Of a DNA stretch of 64,000 bases, positions 58,314 through 64,000 are shown in pieces (positions within the stretch are counted from its first letter, which is position 1; each line of letters begins with the position of its first letter). Position numbers and translations under genes: made by a program. Source of the DNA: Ovis canadensis (taxonomy: Eukaryota; Chordata; Mammalia; Artiodactyla; Bovidae); assembly GCF_042477335.2 (NCBI RefSeq), contig NC_091256.1:39462001-39526000 (forward strand), in the 5' to 3' direction. The notes beneath the pieces were generated by a model, which worked only from the letters and a program-made list of their open reading frames with translations, was not told the DNA's origin and made no database searches.

Positions 58314-61300
58314 CTACGGCTCCAGCTTCCTTGGCACAAGTGCCCCATCTGAAGCACAGCTGCACGTCTGCACCCTCATGTTGGGCAGGCTGACCACCTG
58401 GGGCTGGAGTCGGCCTCCCTCCTGGATGCTGACAATCATGGGCAGTGAGGTCGTCTCCGAGGCGATGCACTGTCGAGGCCCCAGAAAAGGCCACTTGAAG
58501 GTCAGGGACTCTGGGGGCTGCTGGCAGGTGCCCACACACTCATAGGCCAGGAAGCCTGGGGGCTCCAGGACCCAGTTCTCAGCCCACCTCATCCCCCGCA
58601 GGTCAATGTACATCTCCTGGCGGCAGCAGCGGGTGCCCTCGGTCACCGGTGCCTTAGGACCACAGTTTCCTTGAGCTCTGGGGAGCGTGGCAAAGAGAAG
58701 CAGAGTCAGAGGTCAGCTGGGAAAGCAGGCGTCAGGGGGCGAAGGGCAGGGCCTAGTGGGGGCATCTGGAGGGAGAATTATGATCCATCTCTCACTACAA
58801 AAGAACTGGAGGACTTCCCTGGTGGTTCAGTGGTTAAGAATCCCCCTGCCAATGCAGGGGACGTGGGTTCGATCCCTGGTCTGGGAAGATTCCACATGCC
58901 TGGGAGCAACTAAACCCGTGGGCCACAACTACAGAATGCTGCGTGCCTAGAGCCTGTGCTCTGTAATGAGAGAAGCCGCCACAACGAGGAGCCTGCACAC
59001 TACAGCCAGAGGGTAGCCACCACTCACTGCAATTAGAGAAAGCCCGCACAGCAACCAAGACCCAGCACAGCCAAAAAGTAATTAATTAAAATTTAAAAAC
59101 TGAACATTTGTGACAAGTGCTGAATGAATAAACATATCTGAAACATAAGTCATAAATCGGTTACTGTTTTATAATGGTCTCCCAGGATGCCAGGCACTGA
59201 ACTAGGTACTTTCAGCATCATCCCTATTACACCTGAGGACACAGAGACCAAAAATGTTAACTGACATGCCAGAGGCTCTGCAGCCAGTAGAAAGCAGAGT
59301 TAAATGAACCTAGGCCACTCTACTGCCCAGCAAGGTCCACTCCAAAGCCTCATCTACTCCAAATAGCTAATGTGTCCCATGAGGAAAAAATTCAGGAAAG
59401 CTATTCAACCTTGTGCTGTGCTTAGTCACTCAGTCGTGTCTGACTCTTTGTGACCCCATGGACTGTAGCCTGCCAGGATCCTCTGTTCTTGGCGATTCTC
59501 CAGGCAAGAATACTGGAGTGGGTCGCCATGCCCTCCTCCAGAGGATTCTCCCAACCCAGGGATCGAACCCAGGTCTCCCGCATTGCAGGTAGATTCTTTA
59601 CCATCTGAGCCACCAGGGAAGCCCTTAGTAACCACTAATGGCTTTTAATCTTTCAAAGAATTAATTAGAGAAAAGGGTAGAGTGAAAATAGATGATTACA
59701 ATAATGAATATGTAACAATGACAACATAAAACCCATTGAAAATATCTGAAGGTGTTTTCAACAAAATGTTTAAATAATAAAAATGTCTGCCATTAGAAAC
59801 TCTGACATAGGGTGAGGAATCAGTTGCGTCCTGGGGCTATCAGCCTCTGCTCCCCAGCCGGTCCCGCCAACCGAGGGGCCTGGACCACCCAGTCCACCCG
59901 CAGCCTGCCCCCGGGCCTACCCGTAGTCCCTGAGGTCCAGGGTGTGCAGCTCCAGCTGGGGCTCCCCCTGCCGGCCGCTCGACGGCCCCTGGGGGGCGAA
60001 GCGGACCAGCCTGTGGGCGCTGGAGGCCAGCGGGCCCAGGTGCTCCCGCTGCACCAACACCTGCAGGAGCAGCGGCTGCCGGGGGCTGCCCAGCTGCTGC
60101 CAGAAGTTCACTGCCTCGGTCACGTCCAGGGCCTTCCAGCCGCTCTCGTGGATGGACACCAGCCTGCGACACCGCACGGAGGGAGACACAGGCCCGCGCT
60201 CAGGCGTGGGGACTGGGACTGCCCGGGGTGGCCCCGGGGGCGGCACCTCTCCCACCCGCTCCCGCGTGTCCCCGCCGGGACCGAGCCGCCCCTCCTCCCG
60301 CCCCGGGCCCAGCCTTTCTTCCCTCCCCCGAGCCCCACACCGCAGCCGCGACCTCCGCACCTGGAGTCGATGAGGGCGGTGCGGTTGGAGCCATCGTCGC
60401 GGACGTGCAGCCACTGCACGGTGACCCGGGCGCGGTCGCTGCGCGGGAAGAGGCGCTCGTGTCTGCGGAGCGCGGCCCTGGGGACCGGCTCCTGGAAGAG
60501 ACGCAGCACGGCCTGCACCAGCTCGCTGCGGGGCGGCAGACGCTGCTCCATGTCGAACACCAGCAAGTATGAGGACGCCTCGGACTCCAGGAACCTGCCA
60601 ACCACCTCTGGGGACAGGAGCGGGGTCAGCGGGGCCCCTCCGAGCACCAGGTGAGCTCTGAGGATGCAGGGCCACTGAGGTGGTGGCCAGGCTGGGAGAG
60701 ACCAGCCCCCTGCTCTGTCCCCATGGGCAAAGGCCAATTACCTGAAAATCCGTCTTGTTTTTAACAACCTCGGCCCAGCGGGAAGGCTGGCGGGGCTGAC
60801 CAGGCTGCCTCAGCTGGGATGCTGAAGACCAGACTCCTCACCTGGGGGCACCTGGCCTTGGGTGTAGCTCTGGGCACTGAAGAAGTGAGTCCAGGCCCAG
60901 GGAGGTAAGAGGCTGAGTAGGACTCAGGATGCCAGCTTCCCTGACAACTGAGTATCTTCCCATCACACTTCAGTGTTGTTCCTACCCCTTTCCCTCCACA
61001 ATAATATTTCCCTCCACTTTAATATTCACATTGCTGCGAGATGGGGCAGATAATCACATCAGTGTTCCAGAGGAGCAAACAGAAAAGAAAACTGTGATTG
61101 TAAACCTGTTTGCTCAAGGTCAGGCTACTAGTATCAGAGTGAAAAGGGAACCTGAGAAGCCCTGACTCTACCGCACCTCCCTGAGGCTTCCCAGCCAGGG
61201 TTCTTGCCACACCCATCCTCTCCCATTGGCTTTGCTTGCTCTTCTCCATCCTTATCTTCTCTGATGCCGTGGCTTTGTCAGCTGGTCCAGCCCAGCCCAG

Positions 61301-61723
61301 CTCCTCCTGGCCCTGAGAGGTGGGGTCCTCAGTGCAGACAGAGACCAGGGGCCCAGGCCCGCCGTCCTCACAGGCCATGGTCCCCCCTCACTGCCCCGTG
61401 GACCCTGCACTCAAGACGCCCCCCAATCCTCACCACCACAAAGACCAGGCTGCAGCAGGAGGGCGGGCCTCACCTCGGAAGTTCTGGCTGAACCTCTTTC
61501 CCCGGGAGCGCGCCCCATGGCTGCGCTGCAGCAGGGCCACGTACTGGGTCCTCACGTGGGCGGGGATGACCAGCCCCTCCACGGCGGCCTTGTCCACGAT
61601 GGGGACCTCGCTGAGGTGCAGCTGCTGCAGCAGGCTGTCCAGGATCCGCTCCTCGGTCAGGGCCGCCCCAGGGCCAGCCTGGGGCAGCACCCAGAGGGCC
61701 CAGCAGAGCCACAGGGGCCGCAT
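58314..61723 (-). CDS. LEFTY2: LEFTY, right copy (LEFTY2 position): secreted Nodal antagonist
   Basis: Four coding exons, join(58314..58677, 59921..60163, 60361..60607, 61474..61723), the same lengths as copy 1, giving 367 aa. Signal peptide, RGKR (74-77) and RHER (132-135) cleavage sites, NRT 158-160 and the cystine-knot domain are all intact. Exon 4 is nearer human than copy 1 at five residues (M, A, S, S, A) but has its own changes: G at 253 next to the first knot cysteine C252 where human and copy 1 have D, and two K/Q to R changes. Exon 2 has E, A, Y where copy 1 has A, T, H (FLESEASSY against FLASETSSH). Intron 3 is 1243 nt against 299 nt in copy 1, partly because a CHR and a Bov-tA inserted here. 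One-to-one orthology with human LEFTY2 is obscured by gene conversion. Confidence 0.95.
58813..59088 (+). repeat. CHR-2-like SINE, full length, in LEFTY2 intron 3
   Basis: 'gacttccctggtggttcagt' head, long CHR body with 'gagcctgtgctctgtaatga', A-rich tail. Absent from intron 3 of the other copy. Confidence 0.9.
59160..59330 (+). repeat. MIR SINE in LEFTY2 intron 3
   Basis: 'gccaggcactgaactaggta' and a core with 'acctgaggacacagagacc'. Confidence 0.8.
59415..59625 (-). repeat. Bov-tA SINE in LEFTY2 intron 3
   Basis: 'cactcagtcgtgtctgactc' to 'gagccaccagggaagccc'. Confidence 0.95.
59906..60680 (-). repeat. LEFTY paralogous tract 1, partner 7385-8160
   Basis: Near-identical exon 3, intron 2 and exon 2; see partner. 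Confidence 0.85.
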
Positions 61724-61959
61724 GGCGCTGCTGGGGAGAAGGAGGGGCAGAGTGGACGTGTCCCCGGATGAGGCTCCAGAAGGGTCCCAGCAGCGGGGTG
61801 TGCTGAGAGCCAGGCTGGGCCAGCTTTATAGCAGCCCTGGGCTGGGCCAGGATGGTGGGAGGGGGGAGAGGCTGGGAGGAAGGGAGGTCACACCCCTCAG
61901 ACCTCCTGGGAGCTCAGCATCCAGACAGGTCCCTGAGCCCAAGGAGGGGGCTGTCTAGA
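61474..61959 (-). repeat. LEFTY paralogous tract 2 (exon 1 and promoter), partner 9315-9799
   Basis: Near-identical exon 1, 5' UTR and core promoter; similarity stops after 'gtctaga' at 61959. Confidence 0.9.
61825..61830 (-). promoter_or_regulatory. LEFTY2 TATA box
   Basis: TATAAA on the minus strand, 102 bp before the start codon, exactly as in copy 1. Confidence 0.8.
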
Positions 61960-62793
61960 AGGGCACAAAGGGCTGTCTGGATGCCACACAGACCTGGGGC
62001 CTCTGACCGTTGCTCTCTGGCAGCTCAATAATAATTTTAGTGCCTGTTGAATTTCCCTGATCCTACCCTAGTCCTTAGTCTATGAAAAAGTGAGCCTAGC
62101 CTGTGACAATGAGTGTCCTGAAGGCCAGTCTGGGTCTAGGTTGCTCACTGACAGGAAGGAAGGAGGGAAAATGTTCTGCATTGCTGCCTCTTCTACGCCA
62201 GGCCCCGTTAAGGCACTTTCACAGAAGCCCCTTGAGTTACCACCCTCCGTTCTTCAGTGCCTGCAAGCCCCCTCCTGCTCCTTTTGCAGTCCCTCAGGGG
62301 ACTCTGTCCTTCCTTGTGGCAGAAGGAAGCTAGACGCCATGAAGACAGGACAGCTGGCAGCTCAGCTCTGCTGGTTCCAAGAGAAGGAATTTCTCCAAGC
62401 GTCTCTGCAACCACAGGACTGCAGAGAGGTTTCCCCCCACCCCGCAAGCACAGCATGATTCTGGGGAGCCCTCTGAGCAGTGACCCTACCTTGGGTACAT
62501 GGCGTCAGCGCTCAGTTTGAGCCCAGGTCACGCTCGGATTCAGAACACAGGAGAGGAATCTGGAATGCAGGGGTCAGAGCTACCCAGAGTCGCATCCTGT
62601 CCAAAGTCACAGGAGCACGTGGGGAGAGAGGCCCCGGTGCCACCTCAAACACACAGTTGAGACTGGCAGGGCTTAATGGTGGGCCTGCTGCTCGCTGGCT
62701 GTTTGACCTGCTAACAAGCTCCCTAACTTCTCAGTGCCTCGGTTTCTCCTCTGAAGGAGGTGATGACAGGTCTACTTCCTAAGGCTAGTGTGA
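61960..62793. other. LEFTY2 upstream flank, unassigned
   Basis: No gene seen and no match to the LEFTY1 upstream flank. No AATCCACA/TGTGGATT pair is present between here and the window end. Confidence 0.5.
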
Positions 62794-62983
62794 AAGTGTT
62801 AGCCACTCAGTCATCCAACTCTTTCCGACCTCATGGACTGTAACCCACTAGGCTCCTCTGTCCATGGACTTCTCCAAGCAAGAATAGTGCAGTGGGTTGC
62901 CATTCCCTTCTCCACAGGATCTTACGGACCCAGGGATCGAACCTGGGTCTCTTGCATTGCAGGCAGAATCTCCAGGGAAGCCC
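62794..62983 (-). repeat. Bov-tA SINE
   Basis: 'gttagccactcagtcatcca' to 'atctccagggaagccc', flanked by aaggctagt(g/a)tgaa target duplication. Confidence 0.95.
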
Positions 62984-63134
62984 AAGGCTAGTATGAAGAT
63001 TAAATGAATTACACACCTAAAACATTCAGGGCAGGCCTGGTGTGGTGAGCACCCTAGCGGGTTTGTTCTTGTTCTCACTGGTCTGCTGTTAAGGTCTCAG
63101 GGTGTGCCTTTCTAAAAATGAAGATGACAAGGAG

Positions 63135-63300
63135 AGGAGTCATTTCCTGAGTGTCACTCTGTGCCAGGCACTGTTCTGGGCTCTGAACATGTATTCACAA
63201 CGGCCCCAGGAGGCAGGTGCCAGCACCCACCAGTCTTCCAGATACAAGCCAGAACATGCGCATGAAGGAACCTGCCTGAGCTCGCTCAGCAGGTGGAGGG
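63135..63300 (+). repeat. MIR SINE
   Basis: 'tgtgccaggcactgttctgg' followed by a diverged MIR core. Confidence 0.8.
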
Positions 63301-63734
63301 CGAGGAGGTCAATGCAGGCCTCTGTCCCCGAGGTCCCTCCTGGCACGAGGCATTTGAGGAAGTGCAGGAGGAAGCCCGTCTTGAAACATGATAGCCTCAC
63401 CTCCTCATGTTCTGTCACATGCCAGATGAGCCGTGACGGTGGAAGAGGATGAAGACTGTGGTTGGGGCCAAGGGGCCCAGTGGGCAGGGAGCACCCCTCA
63501 GCTCCTTCCCAGCACAGGCACCCTGGCCTCCTCTGTGGGTAACTGTGTTACTGGTGGGTCTCTTGTCCCATCCCCCTGCTGCTGTGCTACTCACATTCCA
63601 GGCAGAGGAAGAGAAAAACTTCTGGTGCTTAAGGGAGGAATTCCTTCCGGAAGAGAGCACAAAAGCATATGTATATATTTGCACATGTGCGTAAGGTGGG
63701 GGGGACTTATAATTTGAAGAAAGGGAGGAATAAT
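63301..63734. other. Unassigned
   Basis: Nothing recognised. Confidence 0.4.
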
Positions 63735-63930
63735 AATAAGGCTGATAACAATCATATTGGCTAATACTGCTTATGAGCTGCACACTGTTCTGAGTGCTTT
63801 GCATGCATTAACTCTATCCTCACAACTTGCCATTATTGTTCCCATTTTACAGATGAAGAAACTGAGGCATAAAACTGTCACCTGACATGTCCAAGGTCAT
63901 ACAGCTAGTAAGTGCCAGAGCTCGGGTTAT
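63735..63930 (+). repeat. MIR SINE, well preserved
   Basis: 'cacactgttctgagtgcttt', 'attttacagatgaagaaact' and 'tccaaggtcatacagctagt', the full MIR core. Confidence 0.9.
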
Positions 63931-64000
63931 TTGAAGGGAGGAAACAGAGATTCTGTTAAGTACACAGGACAGGATAAGAGGAAATACAGAAATTCAGAGA

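Overview
The window is nuclear DNA of a ruminant, most likely a bovid such as cattle. It is full of ruminant-specific SINEs (Bov-tA, BOV-A2), cetartiodactyl CHR-type tRNA SINEs, BovB (RTE) LINE pieces and a BTMAR1-type mariner. Genes have introns with GT/AG junctions. Three host genes can be read in full, all on the minus strand: a LEFTY gene at 6737-9564, PYCR2 at 41272-44784, and a second LEFTY gene at 58314-61723. The order LEFTY-PYCR2-LEFTY, all in one orientation, is the mammalian order known from human 1q42, so I call the left copy LEFTY1-position and the right copy LEFTY2-position.

Layout. 1-4.0 kb has no coding exon that I recognise; it ends in a CpG island (3.64-4.96 kb) holding a possible untranslated first exon, and by synteny this is probably the TMEM63A promoter with part of its first intron. 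4.9-26.6 kb holds LEFTY1 and the remains of a large, eroded inverted duplication with its axis near 15.2-15.6 kb, loaded with SINEs. 20-40 kb is intergenic: L1, L2, a mariner inserted inside an old MaLR LTR, and many SINEs. 40.7-45.5 kb is PYCR2 with its CpG-island promoter. 45.5-57 kb holds two head-to-head BovB pieces and a fossil class I endogenous retrovirus with both LTRs (47446-54851), itself hit by a later LTR and a SINE. 57-64 kb is LEFTY2 and about 2.2 kb of its upstream flank.

How it works together. LEFTY proteins are secreted antagonists of Nodal; their genes are induced by Nodal through SMAD2/3 and FOXH1, giving feedback that sets left-right asymmetry. Both copies share an almost identical TATA promoter. 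Upstream of LEFTY1 there are two paired sets of the FOXH1 octamer AATCCACA/TGTGGATT, one near 10.55-10.79 kb and one near 19.53-19.61 kb. The two sets lie in homologous sequence in opposite orientation, so an enhancer-like module with its paired sites appears to have been duplicated and inverted. The two LEFTY genes are mosaics: promoter/exon 1 and exon 2-intron 2-exon 3 are nearly identical, while introns 1 and 3 and exon 4 (most of the ligand domain) have diverged, as expected from patchy gene conversion. PYCR2, a mitochondrial proline-synthesis enzyme, is a housekeeping bystander held between them.
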